Source of the DNA: Aeromicrobium sp. PE09-221
GTDB taxonomy: Bacteria > Actinomycetota > Actinomycetes > Propionibacteriales > Nocardioidaceae
Length of the DNA stretch: 64,000 nucleotides
Direction: 5' to 3'
Assembly: GCF_002174305.1 (NCBI RefSeq)
Contig: NZ_MIJB01000002.1
Location: forward strand, 1-64,000
Shown: positions 1-7,480 of the stretch, one piece after another
Layout of the letters: each line of letters starts with the position of its first letter
Position numbering within the stretch: position 1 is the first letter of the stretch
Translations under genes and position numbers: made by a program
The notes under the pieces: generated by a model
Seen by the model: the letters and a program-made list of their open reading frames with translations, nothing else
What the model was told of the DNA's origin: nothing
Databases searched by the model: none

Positions 1-233
1 ACGGATATAGGAGCATCAACGCCCTCGCCGAGTCGCGGATCGGGCTCTACAAGGCCGAGCTGATCCGTCCCGAAGGCCCCTGGCGCGGGGTCGAGCACGT
101 CGAGATCGAGACCTTGAACTGGGTCGACTTCTTCAACAATGAGCGCCCCCACGAGGCACTCGACGACCTGACACCGAAGGCCGCCGAGGAACTCCACTAC
201 GCTGCAAGAAACGAGCTCACGCCGACCGGCTGA
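1..233 (+). pseudogene. IS3-family transposase, C-terminal end (cut by window edge)
   Basis: An open frame enters from the left edge (codons from base 3) and ends at the TGA at 231-233, giving about 76 residues. The segment WVDFFNNERPHEAL is the typical end of the DDE integrase core of IS3-family OrfB, with the final glutamate region and the N-x-x-R-P-H signature, followed by a short tail. OrfB catalyses cut and strand transfer of the element. The 5' part and orfA lie outside the window, so intactness cannot be judged. The terminal inverted repeat follows about 20 bp downstream, as expected for the 3' end of such an element. Family assignment is secure; the subgroup is not. Confidence 0.85.
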
Positions 234-250
234 GCCAACAAGACACCCCT

Positions 251-272
251 CCGGACTCGCCGGGGCGGTTCA
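251..272. repeat. probable right terminal inverted repeat of the IS3-family element
   Basis: The stretch ending in GCCGGGGCGGTTCA lies directly after the transposase stop. Read on the other strand it begins TGAACCGCCCCGG, the usual shape of an IS3-type terminal repeat. The matching left end is outside the window, so the exact boundary near base 272 is inferred. Confidence 0.55.
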
Positions 273-400
273 ATGCGCTCGTAGAACGCTTGGTTGGGCA
301 GCTTCTTGACGTGCTCGGGCACGGCAGCGTAGACAGCCTGGGCATCAAACCTGGGGTGCTTCACACACCCGGCGGCCGTGGTGCTCGTAGGGTGTCTGGT

Positions 401-814
401 GTGGGGAACGTCTTCACCGATGCCGAGACTCGACCCGATGAGGATGCGATCCGCGCTGCGTTGGGCGATGTCTCCGGTGTCTGGGACGAGGTCACTGACG
501 TGTTCGCTTCTTTCGGAGCGGAGGTGACGTGGCGGCACTATCGCGACGGTGGATGGCTTGCGAAGGCATCGCGCAGCGGAAAGACACTGGCCTGGCTCCG
601 CATCGAACCGGGCGTGTTGCAGGTGTCGTTCCACTTCGCCGAGAGACTTCGGGACACACTCCTGAATGATGCGGCGATCGCTGAGCAGCTGCGTGAGCGC
701 ATCGCTCAGGCACCGGTATCGGGGAAACTGTTCTCCATCACCTTGGAAGTCCCGACGCCCGACGGCGTCGATGACGTGCGACAGCTCGTGGCAGCAAGGC
801 TCGCCAGGAAGTAG
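401..814 (+). CDS. DUF3788-like small protein
   Basis: Predicted 137-residue soluble protein from the GTG at 401; a GTG at 392 is in frame and also possible. The open frame extends back to 290, but that part looks like junction sequence next to the IS end. The layout FTDAETRPDEDAIRAALG, then W-x-x-Y-x-x-G-G-W-L-A-K, K-T-L-A-W-L and a C-terminal V-D-D-V-R-Q-L-V-A segment resembles the DUF3788 family (small proteins of about 140 residues, function unknown). There are no signal peptide, membrane segments or visible catalytic residues. It sits alone beside an insertion element, so it may be accessory DNA. The family call is from memory of the pattern. Confidence 0.6.
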   Translation: MGNVFTDAETRPDEDAIRAALGDVSGVWDEVTDVFASFGAEVTWRHYRDGGWLAKASRSGKTLAWLRIEPGVLQVSFHFAERLRDTLLNDAAIAEQLRERIAQAPVSGKLFSITLEVPTPDGVDDVRQLVAARLARK

Positions 815-887
815 GCGCTACGTCGATCGCACGGTGACGTGGAGGTGGTCTTCGCGGCGGTCGGCGGCGTCGGCGCCGCGGTCGTAG

Positions 888-1137
888 GGCCGCCAGCCCT
901 CATTTGCTCGCGCGGTCGACCAGATCTGGCAGATCGTGCTCGACCCGGGAGGATCGCGCCCTATCGGTGGCGATCCGCGAAGGGGCCATCGCCGCGATCA
1001 CGGGAGCGGCTGCCGGTGGTGGAGACCCGGACCCGGTGCGCGATCTCATCGAGCGGGCGGCTGTCCGGCCGGAGATCCTGGGACCCGCGGAGACGCGCCT
1101 CTTCCTCGAGTGGGCCCGGCGCTTCGACGGTGCGTGA
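888..1137 (+). pseudogene. decayed gene remnant, unidentified
   Basis: Between the DUF3788-like gene and the CGNR gene two short frames carry coding-like sequence. One reads FARAVDQIWQIVLDPGG from about 888. An overlapping frame continues with EDRALSVAIREGAIAAITG and ends LFLEWARRFDGA at the TGA at 1135-1137. Together they look like one short gene broken by a one-base shift near 940-955. No start with a ribosome-binding site is seen and I do not recognise the family. The rest of 815-1160 holds nothing else I can support. Confidence 0.3.
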
Positions 1138-1160
1138 TCGCGCGCGGCTCGGCGATGTCC

Positions 1161-1697
1161 TCATCGTCCGCGTGCTCGATGCCTGCGGACGGCCGCGCGG
1201 TTCGCGCAGCGGACAGAGCAGTATCGCTGCCGGCCGTTGCGGGTAACGTCTGCGACGACGGCCGTGCAGGGATCGCCGGGGGAGTCCCCAGCTGCGCACC
1301 GGCGGAGGCGGTGCATGCCGCGGGTGCTGAGATGCAGGGCCGTGCCGACGCTGATGACGGCGAACAGCACGTGGGCCAATGATCTCGCGTCATCCGAGCG
1401 GTAGTGCAGGTGCCAGCCCTCATCGTGGTGATCGGTCAGGCGCGGATAGGCCGAGGCTGTCGCCATGTGCTCGTTGAGGATCCGTGCCCGCTCGTGGGGA
1501 TCGGGCTCGTCGACCACGGCCAGCCAGTCGTCGATGACGCGGCGCAGCTGTGAGTGATCCTCAGCGGTGTCCGGGAACTCCGCCGTCATGCCGAAAGCGC
1601 GAGTCCGCGCGACGATCCCAGCCCGATCAGCGGGCCAGTCATTGGCCAGTGATGCCGCGAGAAGGACCGCGTACTCACCGTAAGGGTTGAGATGCAT
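1161..1697 (-). CDS. CGNR zinc-finger / ABATE-domain protein
   Basis: Predicted 178 residues. The N-terminal part (about 1-125) matches the ABATE stress-associated domain pattern, starting with a short hydrophobic YGEYAVLLAASLAN helix. The C-terminal part carries C-x(n)-R-x-Y-C-S-V-R-C-A-N-R-A-A-V-R-R-H-R, a treble-clef CGNR finger with alanine in place of the usual glycine. Proteins of this kind are thought to be DNA-binding regulators with a ligand-sensing N-domain; the ligand is unknown. The start at 1697 (ATG) lies 25 bp from the divergent start at 1723, so both genes share a very short control region. Confidence 0.75.
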   Translation of the reverse strand: MHLNPYGEYAVLLAASLANDWPADRAGIVARTRAFGMTAEFPDTAEDHSQLRRVIDDWLAVVDEPDPHERARILNEHMATASAYPRLTDHHDEGWHLHYRSDDARSLAHVLFAVISVGTALHLSTRGMHRLRRCAAGDSPGDPCTAVVADVTRNGRQRYCSVRCANRAAVRRHRARGR

Positions 1698-1722
1698 AAG
1701 GACATTACATCACCGTGGAACC

Positions 1723-1962
1723 ATGACCGCAGCAGCGCACAGCTCCCGAGGGGGGAACGCGACCCCGACCGAAGCCCATGAGCACGGCTGGATCGAGGAC
1801 TCGCGGCACCCTACGTCCGCCGGATTCGTTCTCTATGTGCGCTGCATCGGCTGCGGGACGCGGCGGGTGGATCTCCAGGAGCGGGACACGCTCCCGCCGA
1901 GAGCACTCAGCACCGAGGTGCCGCCACCGGGCGGGCGTCATCTTGGCTATCGTCTGTGGTGA
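1723..1962 (+). CDS. small C-x2-C protein, function unknown
   Basis: Predicted 79-residue soluble protein. The core HGWIEDSRHPTSAGFVLYVRC followed by I-G-C-G-T-R-R-V-D is a small knuckle-like motif seen in short actinobacterial hypothetical proteins. I do not know a function. The ATG at 1723 is preferred because it precedes the conserved part. It diverges from the CGNR regulator and ends 66 bp before the sensor kinase. Confidence 0.5.
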   Translation: MTAAAHSSRGGNATPTEAHEHGWIEDSRHPTSAGFVLYVRCIGCGTRRVDLQERDTLPPRALSTEVPPPGGRHLGYRLW

Positions 1963-2028
1963 ACGGGGGGATCGACGTCTGTGCCCATGCGACGGATCGC
2001 CCGGTCCGGACACGATCGGAGGGTTCCC

Positions 2029-4131
2029 ATGAACGGCGCAGCGCCCGCGACAGCCGTCCTGGCCTCGGGATTCCGCGCGTTCACGTGTGCGGCCGCCGTG
2101 GTGGTCACCGCGATCGCCGCACTCACCGTCTTCCTCTGGTGGCAGTCCGGGAGCGAGGCCGCGGCGCTCGCGGCATCCGCGGGACTGCTGCTCGCGGGTG
2201 GTGCCACCGCTGTGAGCTGCTTCCTGCGGTCGCGTCGTTCGCAGGGACGTCGCCGCGGATCATGGCGTCTGATCGGGACCGCCGCGCTGGTCGCCGTCTC
2301 GGGCAATCTGATCGGGGCGGCATCGGGCGGCCCCGCCGGGCTCTCGATCCCGCTCAACGACCTCACGATCGCCGCCGCGCTGACGCTATCGATCACCGCC
2401 CTGCTGCTGTTCCCGGCCATCCATTCCCGTCGCGGGCTTGCCGTGCTGGTCCTCGACGGGGTCGTGGCCGGCTCCGCCGTGCTCATCATCGCCAGCTCGC
2501 TCATCTACGACAATCTGCTGCTCACGACCAACGGCGGCCTGGGCGGACTGACGGTCCTCGTCATCCCTGTGCTGGACGTCGTGGTGGCCACGATCGCCGT
2601 GCTGCTGCTCGTGCGTTCCAACTCCGCCGAGCGGTTGACCCTCGCCCTGATCGCCGTGGGCTACCTCTTCTACATGATGAGCGACCTGAACTACGCCATC
2701 AGACAGGCCGAGGCCGGTTATGTGTTCGGCACCTGGACGGACCTGGGATGGATCAGCGGGTACGCCCTCATCGGCCTGGCGGCCTGGGCGCCGGTCACGA
2801 ACGGCAATCCGGCCGTCGCCCGGCCGCGTGTCGCCGAGATCGTCGGCACCGTCACGATCTTCGCCGTGCTGCTCGCGGCCGGAGTCCTGCAGACGGTCAA
2901 CTCCGGGGGTCCGACGACATCGGGTCGCGTCATCCTGTGGGTCGTTCTCGTGGCGGCCGCCTGTGGTCGCGAGCTGATCATCAGTCGCGACAGTTACGAG
3001 TTGCGCCTCAACCTCGAGCATCGGGTCGCCGCCCAGACCGCGGACCTGCGGCACTGGGCCGAGCAGACGCGTGCGCTCCTCGACAGCGTCGCCGACGGCA
3101 TCTACGCGGTCGACGTGTCCGGCCGGGTCACGGTCATCAACCGTTCCGCGAGGGAGATGCTCGGTCTCGACGACCGGGTCATCGGGACGGCGCATCCCCA
3201 CGAGCTGTTTCACGCCCCTGCCCCCGACGGCAAGCCCTATCCCATCGAGGAGTGCTACGTCACCGAGGCGATCCGGCACGCGGCCGTCGCCCGCAGCGAG
3301 GACGACGTGTACCTGCGCAGCGACGGTTCGGAGGTCGCCGTCGAGATCGTGGCGTCCCCGATCGTCGACCCGGCGACCTCGGAGGTCACCGGCGCGGTCG
3401 TCGCGTTCCGGGACGTCACCGAGCGACGTGAGGTCGAGCGGCTGAAGGACCGCTTTCTCTCGGTGGTCAGCCACGAGCTGCGCACGCCGCTGACCTCGAT
3501 CCGCGGAGGTCTCGGACTGATCAACAGCGGAGCCCTCGGCGCTCTCCCTCCGGAAGTCGAGGTGATCGCGGCCAGCGCCGAGGAGAGTGCCGAGCGGCTC
3601 GGGCGGCTCGTCAACGACATACTCGATGTCGAACGTCTCGCCTCCGGCAACTTCGAGGTCCGTGCCGCGCCCCATTCCGCGGCGTCGCTGATCGAGACGA
3701 GCGCGACCGAGCTCGCCTCCCTCGCCCAACGTGCCGGAGTCGCGCTCGAGGTCGGGGATGTCGACGGACGGGTCATCGCCGACCCGGACCGGGTGGCGCA
3801 GGTCCTGGGCAATCTCATCGGCAACGCGATCAAGTTCTCCGATCGGGGCGACACGGTGCGCATCAGCGCCACCGCAGGTCGCGACGAGGTGGTCTTCACC
3901 GTCGCCGACGAGGGGCGGGGCATCCCCGCCGATCGTCTGGAGGATATCTTCGAGCGCTTCCGCCAGGTCGACTCCTCCGATGCGCGTCTCGAGGGAGGCA
4001 CAGGACTCGGACTGTCCATCACCCGGGCGATCGTCACCCAGCTCGGAGGGCGGGTCTGGGCCGAGAGCGATTGGGGCAAGGGGAGCACCTTCCGCTTCAC
4101 CCTGCCGGTCGCCTCCACCGGTGGTCAGTGA
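2029..4131 (+). CDS. membrane sensor histidine kinase with PAS domain
   Basis: Predicted 700 residues. The first 320 or so form a membrane domain of about eight to nine hydrophobic segments. A short coiled linker (LEHRVAAQTADLRHW) follows, then a PAS domain (TRALLDSVADGIYAVD to AFRDVTERREVE). Next is a HisKA dimerisation domain with H-box SVVSHELRTPLTS (phospho-acceptor His482) and a HATPase domain with N-box NLIGNAIKFSD, G1 box DEGRGIP and G2 box GTGLGLS. It autophosphorylates and passes phosphate to a response regulator; the signal is not evident. The ATG at 2029 is chosen because GGAGGG lies 8 bp upstream; an in-frame start at 1981 is weaker. No regulator is adjacent, but a lone receiver protein lies at 5358. 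Confidence 0.9.
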   Translation: MNGAAPATAVLASGFRAFTCAAAVVVTAIAALTVFLWWQSGSEAAALAASAGLLLAGGATAVSCFLRSRRSQGRRRGSWRLIGTAALVAVSGNLIGAASGGPAGLSIPLNDLTIAAALTLSITALLLFPAIHSRRGLAVLVLDGVVAGSAVLIIASSLIYDNLLLTTNGGLGGLTVLVIPVLDVVVATIAVLLLVRSNSAERLTLALIAVGYLFYMMSDLNYAIRQAEAGYVFGTWTDLGWISGYALIGLAAWAPVTNGNPAVARPRVAEIVGTVTIFAVLLAAGVLQTVNSGGPTTSGRVILWVVLVAAACGRELIISRDSYELRLNLEHRVAAQTADLRHWAEQTRALLDSVADGIYAVDVSGRVTVINRSAREMLGLDDRVIGTAHPHELFHAPAPDGKPYPIEECYVTEAIRHAAVARSEDDVYLRSDGSEVAVEIVASPIVDPATSEVTGAVVAFRDVTERREVERLKDRFLSVVSHELRTPLTSIRGGLGLINSGALGALPPEVEVIAASAEESAERLGRLVNDILDVERLASGNFEVRAAPHSAASLIETSATELASLAQRAGVALEVGDVDGRVIADPDRVAQVLGNLIGNAIKFSDRGDTVRISATAGRDEVVFTVADEGRGIPADRLEDIFERFRQVDSSDARLEGGTGLGLSITRAIVTQLGGRVWAESDWGKGSTFRFTLPVASTGGQ

Positions 4132-4697
4132 TCGCCGGCGAAGTCCGCGCTGTAATACGTCTGCACGTCGACCTGAGCCACCGGCACGTCGTCGCCACCG
4201 AGCTGCGCCTTGACGGCCTCGTTGAAGCCCGCGCCGACATTGGCCGCGCACATGTCCCAGCCGACCACGGCCCGCTCCGCGAGCGCCGCCTCCACGACCG
4301 CGGAGAGCATGGTGGCGAAGACGCCGTTGCGCTGCACACCGGGCACGGTCATCGTGAAGCCGAGGTACCAGACCGCGCCGCGTGCGGCATGATCGGGATA
4401 ACGGGTCAGGTAGAACTCCGGACTGGCCCATGGCACGGCGTCGAGATCGCGCGCGAGGGTCGACATGCCGAGGAAGGATCCGTCGGCCTCCGACAGGGCC
4501 ACCAGCTTGTCGATACGGGCATCGGCCATCTCCTCGACGAACTCCTCCAGCGGCACCACGTGCCGCGCGGCGGCGGCCTCACGGAGAGGACCGAAGGAGC
4601 TCTCGTAGTAGGCATAGAGGTGCTCGGCCTCCGTCACGGGGATGACCGTCCGTCGCTCGATCCTGACGCCCGGGGTCCGGTGGTCGTCGTCAGCCAC
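4125..4697 (-). CDS. GNAT-family N-acetyltransferase coupled to arginine decarboxylase
   Basis: Predicted 190 residues from a GTG at 4697 that overlaps the decarboxylase stop by 8 bp, indicating translational coupling. The fold is suggested by the acetyl-CoA-binding stretch VPGVQRNGVFATMLSAVVEAA (motif A, R-N-G-V), preceded by a beta-strand YLGFTMTV and followed by a G-A-G-F-N-E-A helix. GNAT enzymes transfer acetyl groups to amines. The coupling suggests agmatine or a derived polyamine as acceptor, which is inference only. The 3' end overlaps the convergent kinase gene by 7 bp. Confidence 0.7.
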   Translation of the reverse strand: MADDDHRTPGVRIERRTVIPVTEAEHLYAYYESSFGPLREAAAARHVVPLEEFVEEMADARIDKLVALSEADGSFLGMSTLARDLDAVPWASPEFYLTRYPDHAARGAVWYLGFTMTVPGVQRNGVFATMLSAVVEAALAERAVVGWDMCAANVGAGFNEAVKAQLGGDDVPVAQVDVQTYYSADFAGDH

Positions 4698-5196
4698 GGG
4701 CCATTCCCCACGACTCCACCGCATAGGTGGCGATGGCCAGCGCGCACACCGGGCTGTCGACACAGTGCGCACCGACGACGATCTTGTGCGTCGGACCGAA
4801 GTCACGACCTCGCCGCCGGGCCATATCCTGCAGAGAGAGCTCGATGAGCTCTTCGACAGACTCCTGACTCCCGCTGTGATGCTCCACGAAGAGACCGCCG
4901 TGCTCCTCGTCGTAGACCCAGCCGAGTCCGGCCCAGGCGGACTCTCCGCGCAGCTCCGCATTGGCGGTCGCCATCACGCAGTACAGCTTGTCGCCGTGTT
5001 CGGATGAGAGCGGTTCATCGGCGACCACCACGTCGCTGCGCGGGGGCACCACCGAGGACAGGGCGATCAGATTGAAGTCGGCGACATTCGCCCCGTGCAG
5101 GGCATCGTCGAATGCCGAGATGGGCGTCCGCCCGGATCCCGTCGCGGTGCGCACGGTGATCCGTAGGCGTCCTTCATCAGGTTGTACGTCCGGCAC
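4690..5196 (-). CDS. pyruvoyl-dependent arginine decarboxylase
   Basis: Predicted 168 residues, the usual size of the PvlArgDC proenzyme, which decarboxylates arginine to agmatine. It carries the self-cleavage region FNLIALSSVVPP; by family knowledge the chain splits between Ser47 and Ser48 and Ser48 becomes the pyruvoyl cofactor. Downstream G-L-G-W-V-Y-D-E-E-H-G-G-L-F-V-E matches the C-terminal half of the active site. The GTG at 5196 is preferred over longer frames because GGAGGAG lies just upstream and the family begins here. The GNAT gene overlaps its end, so acetylation or disposal of agmatine is a plausible shared role. Confidence 0.85.
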   Translation of the reverse strand: MPDVQPDEGRLRITVRTATGSGRTPISAFDDALHGANVADFNLIALSSVVPPRSDVVVADEPLSSEHGDKLYCVMATANAELRGESAWAGLGWVYDEEHGGLFVEHHSGSQESVEELIELSLQDMARRRGRDFGPTHKIVVGAHCVDSPVCALAIATYAVESWGMARG

Positions 5197-5357
5197 GGGA
5201 CTCCTCCTAGCATCGCGACGAACCCCGCGGGCCGACGCAGTCTTGTCAGGCGTGACTCTATCGAGCGGACCGGCCGCGCGGCGCTCCGGCCGGTAGGCTG
5301 AAGATCTGGCACAGCGGCTCGCGCTGTCACCGGAACCTTGGATCGCGGAGATACCTG

Positions 5358-5759
5358 ATGACGCCACCCCTCGCTCTCGTCGTCGAAGACGACTCCAGCA
5401 TCCGTGCTCTCACCGAGATCGCGCTGACGCGGCTCGCCGGTTGGCGGGTCATCACGGCCGAGCGGGGCCGTACGGCGATCGATCTGGCCCGTGAGCATCG
5501 CCCCTCGGTGATCCTGATGGACCTCATGATGCCGGAGATGGACGGGGTCGAGGCGGCGCGCATTCTGCTCGGCGATGCTGCTACCGCTGACATCCCGGTG
5601 GTGCTGCTGACCGCCCGTCCGACCTTCGGGGACGAGGACCCGCCCTGGGCAGGGGTGGATATCCGTGGTGTCATTGCCAAGCCCTTCGATCCGATGAGCC
5701 TGGCTCGTCAGGTCGCCGATCTGGTCGGCTGGGGCGAGGACTGCATCGCCGAGGGGTGA
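5358..5759 (+). CDS. stand-alone response-regulator receiver (CheY-like)
   Basis: Predicted 133 residues, a single receiver domain without an output domain. It shows the acidic pair Asp11/Asp12, phospho-acceptor Asp55 within ILMDLMMPEMDG, the LLTAR switch residue and the AKPFDP lysine. A likely ribosome-binding site GGAG lies upstream. It diverges from the arginine decarboxylase. The sensor kinase at 2029-4131 on the same strand is the obvious candidate partner, separated by the decarboxylase/GNAT pair; this pairing is inferred from proximity. Without an output domain it must act by protein contact or in a phosphorelay. Confidence 0.85.
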   Translation: MTPPLALVVEDDSSIRALTEIALTRLAGWRVITAERGRTAIDLAREHRPSVILMDLMMPEMDGVEAARILLGDAATADIPVVLLTARPTFGDEDPPWAGVDIRGVIAKPFDPMSLARQVADLVGWGEDCIAEG

Positions 5760-5762
5760 GCT

Positions 5763-6152
5763 CTAGAGCGAGAGCCCGATCGCCAGCGCGATGATGCCCA
5801 GCGCCGGGATCAGCCCCTGCTTCAGCGCCGCCGAGGCCTTGTCCGGACTCGATAGGACCAGGACGAGTGCCGCCGCGGCCATCGAGCCGGCTCCGGTGAA
5901 GACGAGGGTCGCACCGACCGCCACCTGGCCCGCTCCGTACAACCCGATGCCGAGGGCGACCGCGATCGCGAGGAAGAGATTGTAGAAGCCCTGGTTGAAG
6001 GCCAGATCCTTCAGCGCCTCCGCCTGCTCGACGGTTCCTGTGCCGAAGACGCGACGAGCCTGCTCCCCGGTCCACGCGATCGACTCGAGATAGAAGATGA
6101 ACACGTGCACGAGCGCCGCGAGGCCCGCCAGGATGAGACCAGCGATGATCAT
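5763..6152 (-). CDS. DUF1304 membrane protein
   Basis: Predicted 129 residues with four hydrophobic segments, the usual build of DUF1304 proteins (small inner-membrane proteins of unknown function). Family features visible are LAALVHVFIFYLESIAW near the start and NQGFYNLFLAI in the middle. The ATG at 6152 follows a good ribosome-binding site (GGAGGGAG), so the upstream in-frame start is rejected. It converges with the receiver gene, with 3 bp between stops. Confidence 0.8.
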   Translation of the reverse strand: MIIAGLILAGLAALVHVFIFYLESIAWTGEQARRVFGTGTVEQAEALKDLAFNQGFYNLFLAIAVALGIGLYGAGQVAVGATLVFTGAGSMAAAALVLVLSSPDKASAALKQGLIPALGIIALAIGLSL

Positions 6153-6212
6153 GAGTACTCCCTCCGCGAGACAGTGCCGAGACGGATCCGGCCCCATCTA
6201 TGAGGATAGGGC

Positions 6213-7205
6213 GTGTCTGTCCGCGAGGATGATCCCGTGAATGAGTTGAGCATCGCCGATGTGGAGGCGGCCTCGGCCCGTATCGCGGGGCGTGTTCGCG
6301 AGGTCGTCGTCGCTCGAGCGGATCGGGGACGCGACTCCGCCGATGACTATGAGCTCCACTGGGCGCTGGAGTTCATGCAGCATACTGGCACCTTCAAAGC
6401 GCGAGGAGCGCAGAACTTCCTGCTCGCCCATCGCGACGCCGGCACGCTCCCGCGCGCCGGGGTGACGATCGCCTCGGGAGGCAATGCGGGCCTCGCGTGC
6501 GCATGGGCAGCCCGGCAGCACGGCGTGCCGGCCACCGTCTTCCTGCCCACCGGCGCCCCGGCGGTCAAGGTCGACCGGCTACGGGCGTATGAGGCCGATG
6601 TCCGGCTGACCGGCTCGGAGTACGCCGAGGCGCAGGCGGCCTGTGCCGAGTTCTCCCAGCAGAGCGGGGCACTGATGTCGCACGCCTATGATCACCCGTA
6701 CGTAGCGGCTGGGGCGGGCACCCTCATGCTCGAGATCCTCTCCCGTGTTCCGGACCTGGACACGGTGGTCTTGTCGGTTGGCGGGGGAGGCCTCTTCGCC
6801 GGAGTCGCCGCCGTCGCCCGCGAGCACGGCGTGCGTGTCGTCGCGGTGGAGCCGGAGAACTCACATGCTCTGCGTGCCGCGCTCGAAGCGGGACGCCCTG
6901 TCGATGTCGAGGTCGAGAGTGTCGCCGCCGACTCGCTGGGCGCTCGTCGCGCATCGCAGCTGGCGCTGTGGGCGGCGCGACATGGCGACGTGCGCTCGGT
7001 CCTCGTGCCCGATCACGAGATTGTGACCGCCCGAGCGCGGCTCTGGGACGAGCACCGGCTGGTCGTCGAGCATGCCGCAGGCACCGCCTGGGCCGGGTTG
7101 TCGAGTCCGGGCTACCTCCCCGGTACGGGGGAGAAGATCTGTGTCGTGCTCTGCGGGGCCAATACCGATCCCGCGAGCCTTGGAGTGGATTCCAGAGCCA
7201 GGTGA
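6213..7205 (+). CDS. serine/threonine dehydratase-like PLP enzyme
   Basis: Predicted 330 residues of fold-type II PLP enzymes. HTGTFKARGA carries the Schiff-base Lys62, IASGGNAGLA the phosphate-contact loop at 88-93, and LSVGGGGLFAG the glycine loop that holds the cofactor phosphate. Such enzymes deaminate serine or threonine; racemase or lyase variants exist. The exact substrate cannot be read from sequence, and there is no C-terminal ACT domain. GTG at 6213 and GTG at 6237 both have GAGGA at good distance, so the start is ambiguous by eight residues. Confidence 0.85.
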   Translation: MSVREDDPVNELSIADVEAASARIAGRVREVVVARADRGRDSADDYELHWALEFMQHTGTFKARGAQNFLLAHRDAGTLPRAGVTIASGGNAGLACAWAARQHGVPATVFLPTGAPAVKVDRLRAYEADVRLTGSEYAEAQAACAEFSQQSGALMSHAYDHPYVAAGAGTLMLEILSRVPDLDTVVLSVGGGGLFAGVAAVAREHGVRVVAVEPENSHALRAALEAGRPVDVEVESVAADSLGARRASQLALWAARHGDVRSVLVPDHEIVTARARLWDEHRLVVEHAAGTAWAGLSSPGYLPGTGEKICVVLCGANTDPASLGVDSRAR

Positions 7206-7288
7206 GGACGTCGTTCGGCATGCGGCAGCGGAGACAGGCTGTTTTGATGGAAGAGGTGGGACTCGACAGCCGAGACCGAGGAGGACGC

Positions 7289-7480
7289 ATGAGCAACCCG
7301 AATGATCCGAATGAGACCGAAGGACCGGCCGACGGCGGTGCCGCGGGCACGCCCGGTGTGCACGATGGCGGTGCCGATGGCGGGGCAGAGGGTCCGGCCG
7401 ATGGCGGTGCCGCGGGTACGCCCGGTGTGCACGATGGTGGCGCAGACGGTGGTGCCGATGGTGGCGCAGACCCCTCTTGA
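7289..7480 (+). CDS. 63-residue Gly/Asp/His tandem-repeat peptide (possible modified-peptide precursor)
   Basis: The ATG at 7289 follows a clear GGAGG, so this is a real small gene. After a 10-residue leader-like start (MSNPNDPNET) there are two perfect 23-residue copies, residues 11-33 and 34-56. Each is built from EGPADGGAAG, then TPGVHDGG, then ADGGA. A short ADGG/ADPS end follows. It has no Cys, Lys, Arg or aromatic residues and two His, one per repeat. The stop overlaps the TTG start of the JmjC-type oxygenase by 4 bp (TTGA), so the two are translationally coupled. I know no characterised family. Its repeat build and partner suggest a substrate peptide modified on His, Asp or Asn; that is inference. 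Confidence 0.75.
   Translation: MSNPNDPNETEGPADGGAAGTPGVHDGGADGGAEGPADGGAAGTPGVHDGGADGGADGGADPS
7319..7456 (+). repeat. two 69-bp tandem direct repeats inside the small peptide gene
   Basis: Copies at 7319-7387 and 7388-7456 encode identical 23-residue units. The nucleotide copies differ at several third positions, so the protein sequence is kept while silent sites drift. This pattern argues for selection on the repeated peptide. Confidence 0.8.

Noticed and set aside
1956..3431. Plus-strand 491-codon frame overlapping the sensor kinase
   Set aside because: Arg/Gly-rich out-of-frame translation of kinase codons; the kinase frame has complete HisKA and HATPase motifs.
2386..4431. Long minus-strand open frame of 681 codons opposite the sensor kinase
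   Set aside because: It is the mirror of strongly conserved kinase codons in GC-rich DNA; the translation is low-complexity, Asp/Gly/Arg-rich and shows no domain or ribosome site.
7319..7456. Possible CRISPR-like or minisatellite array
   Set aside because: Only two adjacent units without spacers, inside a coding frame with a good ribosome site; no CRISPR array or cas gene is seen anywhere in the window.
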